A DNA stretch of 64,000 bases from Methylococcales bacterium. Lineage in GTDB: Bacteria > Pseudomonadota > Gammaproteobacteria > Methylococcales > Methylomonadaceae. The DNA is taken from the NCBI GenBank assembly GCA_026399015.1, contig JAPLRS010000036.1:1-64000 (forward strand), read 5' to 3'. The translations under genes and the position numbers were made by a program. The notes beneath the pieces are model-generated. The model was not told the origin of the DNA and made no database searches. It was given only the letters and a program-made list of their open reading frames with translations. The number at the start of each line of letters is the position of its first letter. The first letter of the stretch is position 1. Shown piece by piece: positions 45,850 through 54,774 of the stretch.

Positions 45850-45861
45850 GGCTGATTAGAT

Positions 45862-46620
45862 ATGTCTACAACTTCTAATGAGCTTTTATCAAACTATCCT
45901 CGACACATTGCCGTTATTATGGATGGCAACGGGCGTTGGGCACAGAAAAGGTTTATGCCACGTGCAGTTGGCCATAGGGCAGGTGTTAAATCTGTCAGGG
46001 CCGCGGTAGAGTATTGTGCTAATAATAAGGTTGATGTACTTAGTTTATTTGCTTTTAGTAGTGAGAATTGGCGAAGACCTGAAGCAGAAGTGAAATTATT
46101 AATGGCGCTTTTTATGTCTTCTCTGCAAAGGGAAATTAATCGGCTTGATGACAAGAATGTTTGTTTACGCTTTATTGGTGATAGAACAGCATTTTCAGAT
46201 AAATTACAACAAAAAATGTCCGAAGCTGAAGAGCAAACCAAAGATAATAAGGCTTTGACTTTAGTTATTGCAGTTAATTATGGTGGGCGATGGGATTTAT
46301 GTCAGGCCGCTCAACAAGTTTTTAATAAAATTGCTTCAGGTGTTTTAGAAAAACAACAAATAACCGAGCAACTTATTAATGAACATTTATCAACGGCAGG
46401 TTTACCGGAACCAGACCTATTTATAAGAACTGGTGGTGAACAAAGAGTAAGTAATTTTATGTTATGGCAATTAGCTTATACTGAAATGTACTTTACATTC
46501 ACGCTCTGGCCAGATTTTGATCAGAGTTCTCTTGAAGAGGCTGTTAAGAGCTTTAAGGGTCGGCAACGACGTTTTGGTCACACGAGTGAACAAGTTCTTA
46601 ATCAAGCAGTCACTTTGTAA
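45862..46620 (+). CDS. uppS: Undecaprenyl diphosphate synthase (cis-prenyltransferase)
   Basis: A 252-residue enzyme that makes the C55 carrier lipid for peptidoglycan and O-antigen. HIAVIMDGNGRWAQKR holds the catalytic Asp. GHRAGVKSVRAAVEYC, LSLFAFSSENWRRP, PDLFIRTGGEQRVSNFMLWQ and AYTEMYFTFTLWPDF are diagnostic. It lies 12 bases after frr in the conserved order. Confidence 0.97.
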   Translation: MSTTSNELLSNYPRHIAVIMDGNGRWAQKRFMPRAVGHRAGVKSVRAAVEYCANNKVDVLSLFAFSSENWRRPEAEVKLLMALFMSSLQREINRLDDKNVCLRFIGDRTAFSDKLQQKMSEAEEQTKDNKALTLVIAVNYGGRWDLCQAAQQVFNKIASGVLEKQQITEQLINEHLSTAGLPEPDLFIRTGGEQRVSNFMLWQLAYTEMYFTFTLWPDFDQSSLEEAVKSFKGRQRRFGHTSEQVLNQAVTL

Positions 46621-46643
46621 TTCAATTTATACAGCATACTACA

Positions 46644-47522
46644 ATGTTACTCACACGAATAATAACCGCATCAATACTTGCAAGCTTAATTGCCGTAGCC
46701 GTTTTTGTATTACCACTTGAATATTTTTCACTCATTATGGGGCTTATTACATTATTAGCCGCTTGGGAGTGGTCTAACTTAGTTGGGATAGAATCTTATA
46801 AAAAAGGTTTATTTTTATTTTCCTTGTTAGTGCCCATGATAGGTTTGCAATTTTGGACTCAATTACTTGAATTATTAGCTCAGTTAGCTGATTGGACCGA
46901 TGTAAGAGAGCATTCTGGAATTTTAGAATGGTTCGTGATCGGCCCTGTATTATTCTGGCTTACAATAATGATTCTTATTAGAAATAAGCCAGCAGACATT
47001 TTAAGTATAGAATTACGCTTGAAGTATAAGGCATTTATTGGCTGGTTTATTTTGTTAGGTGCTTGGATGTTCTTAACGCGTTTAAGAGCTTTTTATGGCC
47101 CAGAAATGACCATGTATTTCTTAGTATTAATTTGGCTTGCGGATATTGCAGCTTATTTTTCAGGAAAAAAATGGGGCGTAACAAAATTGGCTCCTGAAAT
47201 CAGTCCGGGTAAGACTCTTGCTGGTATGTATGGCGCATTAATTGTTTCATTAATTGCTGGTGCTGTTTTCATTGGTTATTACGGATATCGAGATGGGTTT
47301 GTTTGGACTCGAGTGTTTGATTTCCTATTATTATCAGTTTTAACGGTATTAGTTTCGATATACGGTGATTTATTTATAAGTGTTGTTAAGCGTAAAGTAG
47401 GTGCTAAAGATAGCGGTACTTTGTTACCTGGGCATGGTGGTGTACTTGATAGAATCGATAGTTTGATAGCAGCTATCCCAGTATTTTATGCGGGTATCAT
47501 CTTAATAGGGCTTGAATCATGA
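46644..47522 (+). CDS. cdsA: Phosphatidate cytidylyltransferase (CDP-diglyceride synthase)
   Basis: A 292-residue integral membrane enzyme that makes CDP-diacylglycerol from phosphatidate and CTP. Several hydrophobic helices precede the C-terminal signature: DIAAYFSGKKWGVTKLAPEI, SPGKTLAGMYGAL, then GDLFISVVKRKVGAKDSGTL and LPGHGGVLDRIDSL. Length is near Escherichia coli CdsA (285). It overlaps dxr by 4 bases (ATGA). Confidence 0.96.
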   Translation: MLLTRIITASILASLIAVAVFVLPLEYFSLIMGLITLLAAWEWSNLVGIESYKKGLFLFSLLVPMIGLQFWTQLLELLAQLADWTDVREHSGILEWFVIGPVLFWLTIMILIRNKPADILSIELRLKYKAFIGWFILLGAWMFLTRLRAFYGPEMTMYFLVLIWLADIAAYFSGKKWGVTKLAPEISPGKTLAGMYGALIVSLIAGAVFIGYYGYRDGFVWTRVFDFLLLSVLTVLVSIYGDLFISVVKRKVGAKDSGTLLPGHGGVLDRIDSLIAAIPVFYAGIILIGLES

Positions 47523-48703
47523 AGGGAATTTGCGTATTAGGTGCGACAGGGTCTATTGGTGTTAGTACTTTAGATGTCGTTGCTAGACATTCACATCTCT
47601 ACAAAGCAGTTGCATTAACAGCAAATCACAATATAGATTTGTTATTTGAACAATGTATGTTGCATCATCCAGAATATGTTGTGGTAGTTGATGAAAATAA
47701 GGCAAAGAGTTTTGAGCAAAAAATTCAAAATACACCTATTTCAGATATTAAAGTATTAACTGGATCTGAATCATTAGAATATGTTTCAACACTTGATAGT
47801 GTTGATTCAGTAATGGCCGCGATAGTGGGGGCTGCAGGTTTATTGCCAAGTTTAGCGGCTGCAAAAGCCGGTAAAACTATTTTACTAGCAAATAAAGAAG
47901 CGCTTGTTATGTCAGGCGATATTTTTATGGATGCAGTTGCAAAGTCTGGTGCCCAGTTGTTGCCAATAGATAGTGAGCATAATGCAATTTTTCAATGTAT
48001 GCCTGCAGGTTATAAATCCGGCATGCAAGCCAAAGAGGCTAGACGTATATTGTTAACGGCTTCGGGTGGACCATTTCGTCAAATGCCAGTTGATCAATTA
48101 GTGAATGTAACGCCTGCTCAAGCGGTTGCGCATCCTAATTGGGATATGGGTAAGAAAATATCTGTAGATTCTGCAACTATGATGAATAAGGGCTTGGAAA
48201 TGATCGAGGCTTGTATTCTCTTTGCCATGAAACCAGATCAAATTCAGGTTGTTATTCATCCACAGAGTATTATTCATAGTATGGTGGATTATGTTGACGG
48301 TACAGTTTTAGCGCAAATGGGTAATCCAGATATGCGAGTGCCAATTGCTTATTCAATGGCATGGCCAGAACGATTTGAATCAGGTGTTGCGCCTTTGAAT
48401 ATATTTGATGTTAGACAAATGGATTTTGAAGAGCCAAATTTGGAACGTTTTCCGTGTTTACGGTTAGCTTATAAAGCTATTAATTTAGGCGGTATTATTC
48501 CTACTGTTTTAAATGCAGCAAATGAAATTGCGGTAGACGCATTTTTGAATGAACAGATTCGTTTTACAGATATTCCTCTTGTGATTGAACGCAGTATGGA
48601 TAAATTTGTAGCAAGTCCCGCTAGTTCCCTAGAGCTTATTCTTGAGGCAGATAAAAATGCTAGATTAGTTGCAAAACAATTAATCATTGAGCTGGCTGCA
48701 TAA
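47519..48703 (+). CDS. dxr: 1-deoxy-D-xylulose 5-phosphate reductoisomerase
   Basis: A 394-residue NADPH enzyme that makes MEP, the second step of the non-mevalonate isoprenoid route. GATGSIGVSTLDVVARH binds the nucleotide. LLANKEALVMSGDIF, the metal site LLPIDSEHNAIFQCM, LTASGGPFRQM, and NWDMGKKISVDSATMMNKGL are clear. Length matches Escherichia coli Dxr (398). Together with uppS and ispA it links the window to isoprenoid synthesis. It overlaps cdsA by 4 bases and rseP by 1. Confidence 0.97.
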   Translation: MKGICVLGATGSIGVSTLDVVARHSHLYKAVALTANHNIDLLFEQCMLHHPEYVVVVDENKAKSFEQKIQNTPISDIKVLTGSESLEYVSTLDSVDSVMAAIVGAAGLLPSLAAAKAGKTILLANKEALVMSGDIFMDAVAKSGAQLLPIDSEHNAIFQCMPAGYKSGMQAKEARRILLTASGGPFRQMPVDQLVNVTPAQAVAHPNWDMGKKISVDSATMMNKGLEMIEACILFAMKPDQIQVVIHPQSIIHSMVDYVDGTVLAQMGNPDMRVPIAYSMAWPERFESGVAPLNIFDVRQMDFEEPNLERFPCLRLAYKAINLGGIIPTVLNAANEIAVDAFLNEQIRFTDIPLVIERSMDKFVASPASSLELILEADKNARLVAKQLIIELAA

Positions 48704-50115
48704 TGGAATTAATACATACGCTATTTTATTTTGTGGTGGCCATTGGTATTTTGGTTTCATTCCATGAGTTTGGTCACTTTTGGGTGGCTCGTAAAGTAGG
48801 CGTAAAAGTAATTCGATTTTCAGTGGGTTTTGGTAAGGTATTATGGTCTTATCAAAAGAACTCTGAAACGACAGAATACGTTATTTCTGCAATTCCTTTG
48901 GGTGGATATGTAAAAATGATTGATGAGCGTGAAGGTGAAGTGTCTACGGATGACTTACCTTATGCTTTCAACCGTCAATCGTTATGGGCACGAACTGCAA
49001 TTGTGGCCGCTGGTCCTATTTTTAATTTATTTCTCGCCGTAATATTATTTTGGAGTGTTTTGGTCATTGGTGAGGTAGGAATTAAGCCTATTCTAGGTGA
49101 AGTAAAACAAAACACCATAGCTTATAAGGCCGGATTTACAGAAGGGGATGAAATAGTTTCTATTAATGATAAATTATCTCCTACTTGGTCAGAGGCATTA
49201 AGCGGCATTATTTCATCTGCTTTAGAGGGTAATCATGAAATAAAGGTGCTTATTAAGCATGGTGATGAGGCGGCTGTAGAAAAAATATTAAATTTTACTG
49301 ATGTTGATATTAAATCGCCTGAAGAGTTATATCAGCAACTTGGCTTTAAACCATGGTCGCCAAAATTAAAACCCATTATCGGTAAAGTTTTACCACAGGG
49401 AGCTGCGTTAGAAGCAGGATTGGAACAAGGGGATGTGGTCATAAGTGCTGATGGTATTGCGCTCAAGGAATGGTTGCAATTAGTTGATATTGTGAAGAAG
49501 AAACCTGGTGAAACTATCGAATTGCAGATTGAGCGAGATGCTGTGCAATTGAAGATTGATATTACTCCAAAAACTATTCAAGTCGAACATGGCGCTGAAG
49601 GTAAAATTGGCGCATCAGTTTATGTGCCCGAAAGTTTGCAAAAATCAATGCAGATTGAGTATGCGCTACCGCCTTTAGAAGCTGTTCCTGTCGCATTAGA
49701 AAATACACTTTTTTATTCAATTTCTACTTTAAAGATGTTGGCTAAGATGTTTATAGGTGAAGCTTCTGTTGAAAATTTAAGTGGCCCCATTAGCATAGCC
49801 CAATACGCTGGCCAATCAGCTAACATGGGTTTTGCTGCCTTTTTTAAATTTATGGCTTTTGTTAGTGTTAGTCTTGGAGTGTTAAATCTTTTGCCTGTGC
49901 CGGTATTAGACGGTGGGCATTTATTGTTTTTTGCTATCGAAGGATTGAGAGGAAGGCCGGTTTCTGAAAGAATACAATTATTCTTTCAACAAGTAGGGAT
50001 GTCGTTTCTTTTTTTGTTAATGGCTGTGGCGATGACCATGGATGTTAAGCGGAGCATACTAAATACTTCTTTTTTTCAGTCCATGAAAGAAGTATTTAAA
50101 AGTCTATTTTATTAA
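48703..50115 (+). CDS. rseP: RseP site-2 protease
   Basis: A 470-residue intramembrane zinc protease that cuts RseA and signal-peptide remnants. The active site is VSFHEFGHFWVAR in the first helix (HExxH), and the third ligand is in VPVLDGGHLLFF near the C-terminus. Two PDZ domains lie between (PILGEVKQNTIAYKAGFTEG and PIIGKVLPQGAALEAGLEQG). Four transmembrane segments are expected. In most gammaproteobacteria bamA follows; here a DsbC-like gene does. Confidence 0.96.
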   Translation: MELIHTLFYFVVAIGILVSFHEFGHFWVARKVGVKVIRFSVGFGKVLWSYQKNSETTEYVISAIPLGGYVKMIDEREGEVSTDDLPYAFNRQSLWARTAIVAAGPIFNLFLAVILFWSVLVIGEVGIKPILGEVKQNTIAYKAGFTEGDEIVSINDKLSPTWSEALSGIISSALEGNHEIKVLIKHGDEAAVEKILNFTDVDIKSPEELYQQLGFKPWSPKLKPIIGKVLPQGAALEAGLEQGDVVISADGIALKEWLQLVDIVKKKPGETIELQIERDAVQLKIDITPKTIQVEHGAEGKIGASVYVPESLQKSMQIEYALPPLEAVPVALENTLFYSISTLKMLAKMFIGEASVENLSGPISIAQYAGQSANMGFAAFFKFMAFVSVSLGVLNLLPVPVLDGGHLLFFAIEGLRGRPVSERIQLFFQQVGMSFLFLLMAVAMTMDVKRSILNTSFFQSMKEVFKSLFY

Positions 50116-50129
50116 ATGATGAGAATATT

Positions 50130-50849
50130 ATGAGAAACGTATTTAAGTTGGTTCTGCTTTCTATTTTAGGCAGTGTTAATGCTGTAAACGCGGATGAAGC
50201 GGCAGTTAGACAAGCGATGACGAAGATAATACCTACTGTCAAAATTGATTCTATTAAGCCATCTGAAGTTAAGGGGTTGTTTGAGGTCATTGTAGGTGTA
50301 AATATTTACTATGTTTCTGAGAATGGTAAATATTTATTAGCCGGCCAACTAATTGATGTTGCAACTAGTAAAGACTTGACCAAAGAAAGACTAAATAGTG
50401 CACGTATCTTAGCTATCAATAGTTTAGGTGAGTCTAAGATGGTTATTTACAAGCCTAAAATTTCAAAGTATACAGTGTCAATCTTCACTGATATTGATTG
50501 CGGATATTGCCGCAAGTTACATTCTGAGATAGATCAGTATTTAGCTGAAGGAATCACAATTAGATATATGTTTTTCCCAAGAGCCGGAAAAGGTTCTGAA
50601 TCGTATGATAAAGCAGTATCCGTTTGGTGTTCTGCTGATCGTAATGCAGCCTTAACTGCAGCCAAAAAAGATCAATCACTTCCAACTAAGACTTGTGATA
50701 ATCCAATTGATGAGCATATGAAATTAGTTAATGATTTCGGCTTAAATGGAACCCCAACGATAGTATCTGAAAATGGTAGTTTGTATCCAGGTTACTTGCC
50801 ACCTAAGCAACTCTTTGCTACTTTGGAACAAGAGAAGCTAACAAAATAA
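50130..50849 (+). CDS. dsbC: DsbC-like periplasmic disulfide isomerase
   Basis: 239 residues with a signal peptide (MRNVFKLVLLSILGSVNAVN). The N-terminal dimerisation domain (about 23-85; IKPSEVKGLFEVIVGVNIYY) precedes a thioredoxin domain with CGYC at 124-127 (FTDIDCGYCRKLHSEI) and cis-Pro in GLNGTPTIVS. A second Cys pair (VWCSAD, KTCDNP) is the structural disulfide of DsbC. It shuffles wrong disulfides and is kept reduced by DsbD, encoded at 59713. It follows rseP by 14 bases. Confidence 0.93.
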   Translation: MRNVFKLVLLSILGSVNAVNADEAAVRQAMTKIIPTVKIDSIKPSEVKGLFEVIVGVNIYYVSENGKYLLAGQLIDVATSKDLTKERLNSARILAINSLGESKMVIYKPKISKYTVSIFTDIDCGYCRKLHSEIDQYLAEGITIRYMFFPRAGKGSESYDKAVSVWCSADRNAALTAAKKDQSLPTKTCDNPIDEHMKLVNDFGLNGTPTIVSENGSLYPGYLPPKQLFATLEQEKLTK

Positions 50850-50870
50850 TCATTAATACCACTAAGTAGA

Positions 50871-50910
50871 CTTGTTAAGAACAATTTATTAAATATTGGT
50901 TCTTAACAAG
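50871..50910. terminator. Hairpin between convergent dsbC and the Sua5 gene
   Basis: CTTGTTAAGAAC (50871-50882) and its complement (50899-50910) form a perfect 12-bp stem with a 16-base loop. T-runs are not immediately adjacent (TTTTT comes 12 bases later), so termination strength is uncertain. Position between two convergent genes suits a shared terminator. Confidence 0.55.
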
Positions 50911-50938
50911 ACTTATGATGAAGTTTTTCGTTTAAAAC

Positions 50939-51943
50939 TCAGTTATTTTTAAAGTTTGATGTCGCTTTTTTGATGCGGTCATTAATTGCTCGCCAAGCTT
51001 CTGTGTCTGGGGTTTGTTCAATTAAAATAATGTCGAGCTCTCTGTTATCTAATTCACGCAAACAAGTGTATAAAATCTGAGCATAACTTTCCGCCTGTTC
51101 AGGCATGCATAGCATATGCATAAGCCTGTTTTCTGGTGGGTTAAATTGATAAGAAAGCAAGCCAACCCGTTTGTTTTGTAAACGTAAATTATTTAATATT
51201 TGAGGTAATTTATCATGTTCACAGAGCGCGGCACGTGTTGTTGGTGCATAGTGCACAGGCATCATGCCGGGAGCCATAGTTTCAGTTGATTTGTTACCGT
51301 TTGCACTGGCTGTTACTATTTGCAGTTCGCTATCTAAAACCGCTTCAATTTCAGCTTTGCTAATGTGTCCTGGTCTCAATAGTTTTGGAATGGGTCCTGT
51401 TAAATCAATAATTGTTGATTCTACCCCCACTCTACAAGCGCCACCATCGAGTATCATGTCGATGGTATCGCCCAGTTCTTCTTCAACGTGTGAAGCCTGT
51501 GTTGGGCTAATTCTGCAGTAAATGTTTGCTGATGGAGCAGCAATACCGCCTTCAAATTTATTAAGTAATGCAAGCGCAACAGGATGGTCAGGCATCCGTA
51601 AAGCGATAGTGTTTTGTCCACCTGTTACTTCTGATGGGACGCTATTTTTTTTATTAAGAATTAAGGTAAGGGGGCCAGGCCAAAAGTGGGAGGCTAGTTT
51701 TTTTGCATTATCAGGTATTTTCTGGGCCCAATCTTTAATTTGATCAGCATCTCCTATATGAACTATAAGAGGGTGAGTTGTGGGTCGCCCTTTAACGGCA
51801 AAAATCTGCTTAATTGCCTCAGCATTTGATGCGTCAGCACCTAAACCATAAACGGTTTCAGTGGGAAACGCGACTAGGCGACCTTGTCGCAATAATTTAG
51901 CTGCTTGTTCAATAGCAGCGTTATCTGCAAAGATAGGTTTCAT
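50939..51943 (-). CDS. Sua5-type threonylcarbamoyl-AMP synthase
   Basis: A 334-residue enzyme that makes threonylcarbamoyl-AMP for the t6A37 tRNA modification. The YrdC domain (about 1-200) shows GRLVAFPTETVYGLGADA, KGRPTTHPLIVHI, FWPGPLTLIL, IALRMPDHPVAL, IAAPSANIYCRISPTQASHV and GVESTIIDLT. A linker and C-terminal Sua5 domain (about 230-334; APGMMPVHYAPTT) are present, so this is the long Sua5 form rather than short TsaC. Conserved function; it stands alone. Confidence 0.94.
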   Translation of the reverse strand: MKPIFADNAAIEQAAKLLRQGRLVAFPTETVYGLGADASNAEAIKQIFAVKGRPTTHPLIVHIGDADQIKDWAQKIPDNAKKLASHFWPGPLTLILNKKNSVPSEVTGGQNTIALRMPDHPVALALLNKFEGGIAAPSANIYCRISPTQASHVEEELGDTIDMILDGGACRVGVESTIIDLTGPIPKLLRPGHISKAEIEAVLDSELQIVTASANGNKSTETMAPGMMPVHYAPTTRAALCEHDKLPQILNNLRLQNKRVGLLSYQFNPPENRLMHMLCMPEQAESYAQILYTCLRELDNRELDIILIEQTPDTEAWRAINDRIKKATSNFKNN

Positions 51944-52171
51944 AATATATTTTTAACGGTTGTGTAACGGCGTTAATAATCAAGTTGGTGCGAAGTCTTA
52001 GCAAAATATTAAAACTACGTTTATTAATTGCATTGAGTATCGTTTGTTCGATATTTTATGGGTGTGTTGCCCAGTAATCAAGTATTACGGTTACTGCAAT
52101 ATAAAGTAACAGGGTGCTAGATTGAAATTTTAATTAAACTTGATTGTATCGAATGTGGTTTAGTGAACGCA
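51944..52171. other. Non-coding AT-rich stretch
   Basis: Between the divergent start of the Sua5 gene and the tRNA terminator. I see no ORF, repeat or recognisable signal apart from the Sua5 upstream region. Confidence 0.5.
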
Positions 52172-52208
52172 TAAAAAAAAAGGCTTTTGCGTAAACGCAT
52201 AAGCCTTT
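52172..52208 (-). terminator. Terminator of tRNA-Met
   Basis: On the minus strand AAAGGCTTATGCG-TTTA-CGCAAAAGCCTTT forms a stem of about 13 bp with one A-A mismatch, followed by a long T-run (52172-52180). It starts 6 bases past the tRNA CCA end. Confidence 0.92.
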
Positions 52209-52214
52209 AAATTT

Positions 52215-52291
52215 TGGTGGCGATAGGTGGATTTGAACCACCGACCCCGGGGTTATGAATCCCGTGCTCTAACCAACTGAGCTATATCGCC
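52215..52291 (-). tRNA. tRNA-Met, anticodon CAT
   Basis: A 77-nt cloverleaf on the minus strand: acceptor GGCGATA/TATCGCC, D-arm GCTC/GAGC, anticodon loop TTCATAA (anticodon at 52255-52257), T-arm GGTGG-TTCAAAT-CCACC, and encoded CCA. G1-C72 pairing argues against initiator tRNA, so it is elongator Met; a lysidine-type Ile-CAU cannot be fully excluded. Position 31 is A and 39 is C, so the last anticodon-stem pair is mismatched. It has a perfect promoter and its own terminator. Confidence 0.95.
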
Positions 52292-52319
52292 TTATTAATC
52301 GTTCTTAACAAAGACAGAA

Positions 52320-52348
52320 ATTATAATAATTCTGTGGGCTTTTGTCAA
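52320..52348 (-). promoter_or_regulatory. Perfect consensus sigma-70 promoter of tRNA-Met
   Basis: On the minus strand TTGACA (52343-52348), a 17-base spacer and TATAAT (52320-52325): both hexamers and the spacing are exact consensus. The -35 box contains the TGA stop codon of ychF. Transcription should start near 52313, giving about 22 leader bases before the tRNA. Confidence 0.9.
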
Positions 52349-53436
52349 ACATTGAACCTAAAATGAACCACATCCCCGTCTTTTACAACATAATCTTTTC
52401 CTTCTAAACGCCATTTGCCAGCATCTTTTGCACCTTGCTCACCTTTATTTGCAATGTAGTCTTCATAGGAAATGACTTCTGCCCGAATAAAGCCTTTTTC
52501 AAAATCACTATGAATTACACCTGCCGCTTGTGGTGCTGATGCGCCCACAGGAATAGTCCAAGCTCTTACTTCTTTGACGCCGGCAGTAAAATATGTAGCA
52601 AGATTAAGCAAGGCATAACCGGCTCTAACTACACGATTTAAACCCGGTTCTTCTAGGCCTAGATCGTCCAAGAATTCTTTCTTTTCTTCTTCATCAAGTT
52701 GTGCGATTTCAGCTTCAATGGCTGCACAGATTGGCACAACAGTAGCGCCTTCTTTTGTGGCAAGATTTCTAACGCTATCTAAAAGTGGGTTGTTTTCAAA
52801 TCCATCATCTTGTACATTCGCAATATACATAGTGGGCTTTAATGTCATTAAGCATAAATCTTTGATTAAAGCTTTGTCATCATCAGAAAGTGGCAGTGTG
52901 CGAACTGGTTCACCAGTCTCCAGTTGTTTAAGAACTTGTTCTAATACTGCTTTTTTTGCAAGTTCATCTTTGTTTCCTGTTCTGGCAATTTTGCTTGATC
53001 GAAGCAATGCTTTTTCAACTGAGGCCATGTCAGCTAAAGCTAGTTCTGTGTTGATGACTTCAATATCCGATAAAGGATCAACCTTTCCTGATACATGAAC
53101 GACATTATCGTCTTGAAAACAGCGAACAACATGTGCAATGGCATCCGTTTCACGAATATTAGCCAAAAATTTATTTCCTAAGCCTTCACCTTTTGATGCT
53201 CCAGCAACTAATCCAGCAATGTCTACAAATTCGATAGTTGTTGGGAGTATCCTTTCGGGCTTAACAATTTCGGCTAATTTATCCATACGTGGATCAGGGA
53301 CGGGAACAACCCCAACATTAGGGTCAATTGTACAGAAGGGATAATTTTCAGCAGCAATTTTAGCTTTCGTTAAGGCATTAAACAGTGTTGATTTACCAAC
53401 ATTCGGTAAGCCAACAATTCCACAATACAGCGCCAT
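52345..53436 (-). CDS. ychF: Redox-regulated ATPase YchF
   Basis: A 363-residue Obg-family P-loop protein that prefers ATP and binds ribosomes; it is linked to stress responses. G1 is [16 protein letters not shown]3 is [18 protein letters not shown], and the altered G4 is IANVQDD-type [11 protein letters not shown] coiled-coil insertion lies at about 140-200, and the C-terminal TGS domain ([20 protein letters not shown] ... [16 protein letters not shown]) completes it. Same length as Escherichia coli YchF (363). The tRNA-Met promoter begins inside its stop codon. Confidence 0.97.
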   Translation of the reverse strand: MALYCGIVGLPNVGKSTLFNALTKAKIAAENYPFCTIDPNVGVVPVPDPRMDKLAEIVKPERILPTTIEFVDIAGLVAGASKGEGLGNKFLANIRETDAIAHVVRCFQDDNVVHVSGKVDPLSDIEVINTELALADMASVEKALLRSSKIARTGNKDELAKKAVLEQVLKQLETGEPVRTLPLSDDDKALIKDLCLMTLKPTMYIANVQDDGFENNPLLDSVRNLATKEGATVVPICAAIEAEIAQLDEEEKKEFLDDLGLEEPGLNRVVRAGYALLNLATYFTAGVKEVRAWTIPVGASAPQAAGVIHSDFEKGFIRAEVISYEDYIANKGEQGAKDAGKWRLEGKDYVVKDGDVVHFRFNV

Positions 53437-53748
53437 ATTTTTCTCTTGATATTCTTTTAGTTAATAAAGGATTGTATGAAAGGATAATGATCATACTTAA
53501 GCCCATCAATTATACTGGGTATCCTTGAATTCTAAATGAATTAATTTAATCAAATCAGTTGTAGATGTTCTTGATAGAGGAAATACGGCTGTACTAATAT
53601 TACTCTTTAAGGTTAAAACCATTAGTAGAATTGTAGTCAATAGACAACATTCATAGACTAATCCCCTACTATTTTGGTATAGTTATACAGCTATTAAGTT
53701 CAGCTCATCAGTTTTTATATTTTTAAAACATCACTCTGGAGATTATCA
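53437..53748. other. Divergent ychF/gap control region
   Basis: 312 AT-rich bases with both gene starts pointing outward. TTGATA (53571) with an 18-base spacer to TAATAT (53595) is the best gap promoter candidate. A second possible -10, TATAGT, is at 53678. No repeats or ORFs. Confidence 0.45.
53571..53600 (+). promoter_or_regulatory. Candidate gap promoter
   Basis: TTGATA-18-TAATAT, 4-5 of 6 matches each, about 150 bases before the gap start. Assigned by position and match only. Confidence 0.35.
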
Positions 53749-54762
53749 ATGCCAATTAAAGTTGCAATCAATGGTTATGGTCGTATTGGACGTAATATCG
53801 TTCGTGCTTTATACGAATCAGGCCGCACAAACGAAATTCAAATAGTTGCAATTAATGACTTAGGTGACAGTAATACAAATGCTCACTTAACACAATATGA
53901 TTCAGTACATGGCAAATTTCCTTTTGAGGTTTCTGTTGACGGTGATTACATCATTATCAATGGTGACAAAATTAGAGTTTTCTCTGAAAGAGATCCATCA
54001 AAATTACCATGGGCAGAATTAGGTATTGAAGTTGTACATGAATGTACTGGTTTCTTTACAAGTAAAGCTAAAGCATCTGCTCATATTACCGCAGGCGCTA
54101 AAAAAGTTATCATTTCAGCACCAGGTGGTGATGATGTTGATGGTACTATCGTTTTTGGCGTTAACCATGACACTTTAAAAGCTTCAGATACAGTTATTTC
54201 AAATGCATCTTGTACTACTAACTGTTTAGCTCCAATTGTTAAGCCTTTAAATGATGTAATTGGTATTGAAAGTGGTTTAATGACTACTATTCACTCTTAC
54301 ACAAACGATCAAGTATTAACTGACGTTTATCACAGTGACTTACGTCGTGCTCGTTCTGCGACGCAATCAATGATTCCTACTAAAACAGGCGCAGCAGCGG
54401 CAGTAGGCTTAGTGTTGCCTGAGTTATCTGGTAAGTTAGATGGTTTTGCAATGCGTGTACCAACTATCAACGTATCGGTTGTGGATTTAACTTTCCAAGC
54501 GTCTAGAGATACTACTAAAGCAGAAATTGATGAAATTTTAACATCAGCTTCTAAAGGTGCCTTAAAAGGGATTTTAGATATCAATGAAAGACCTTTAGTT
54601 TCAGTAGATTTTAATCATAATCCAGCTTCTTCAATTTATGAATCACCTTTAACTAAGGTTTTAGGCGGTCGTTTAGTGAAAGTTCTTTCTTGGTATGACA
54701 ACGAATGGGGTTTCTCAAATCGTATGTTGGATACTACTATTGCCTTTGTTAACGCAAAATAA
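53749..54762 (+). CDS. gap: Glyceraldehyde-3-phosphate dehydrogenase, type I
   Basis: A 337-residue NAD(P) enzyme. [18 protein letters not shown] binds the cofactor. Catalytic Cys is in [17 protein letters not shown], with [20 protein letters not shown] and [19 protein letters not shown] in place of the usual sugar-phosphate contact region is not altered in a way that suggests loss. ATG at 53749 has GGAG upstream (CTGGAGATTATCA). pyk follows 12 bases later; pgk, often between them, is absent here. Confidence 0.97.
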   Translation: MPIKVAINGYGRIGRNIVRALYESGRTNEIQIVAINDLGDSNTNAHLTQYDSVHGKFPFEVSVDGDYIIINGDKIRVFSERDPSKLPWAELGIEVVHECTGFFTSKAKASAHITAGAKKVIISAPGGDDVDGTIVFGVNHDTLKASDTVISNASCTTNCLAPIVKPLNDVIGIESGLMTTIHSYTNDQVLTDVYHSDLRRARSATQSMIPTKTGAAAAVGLVLPELSGKLDGFAMRVPTINVSVVDLTFQASRDTTKAEIDEILTSASKGALKGILDINERPLVSVDFNHNPASSIYESPLTKVLGGRLVKVLSWYDNEWGFSNRMLDTTIAFVNAK

Positions 54763-54774
54763 CGGATTTCATTC

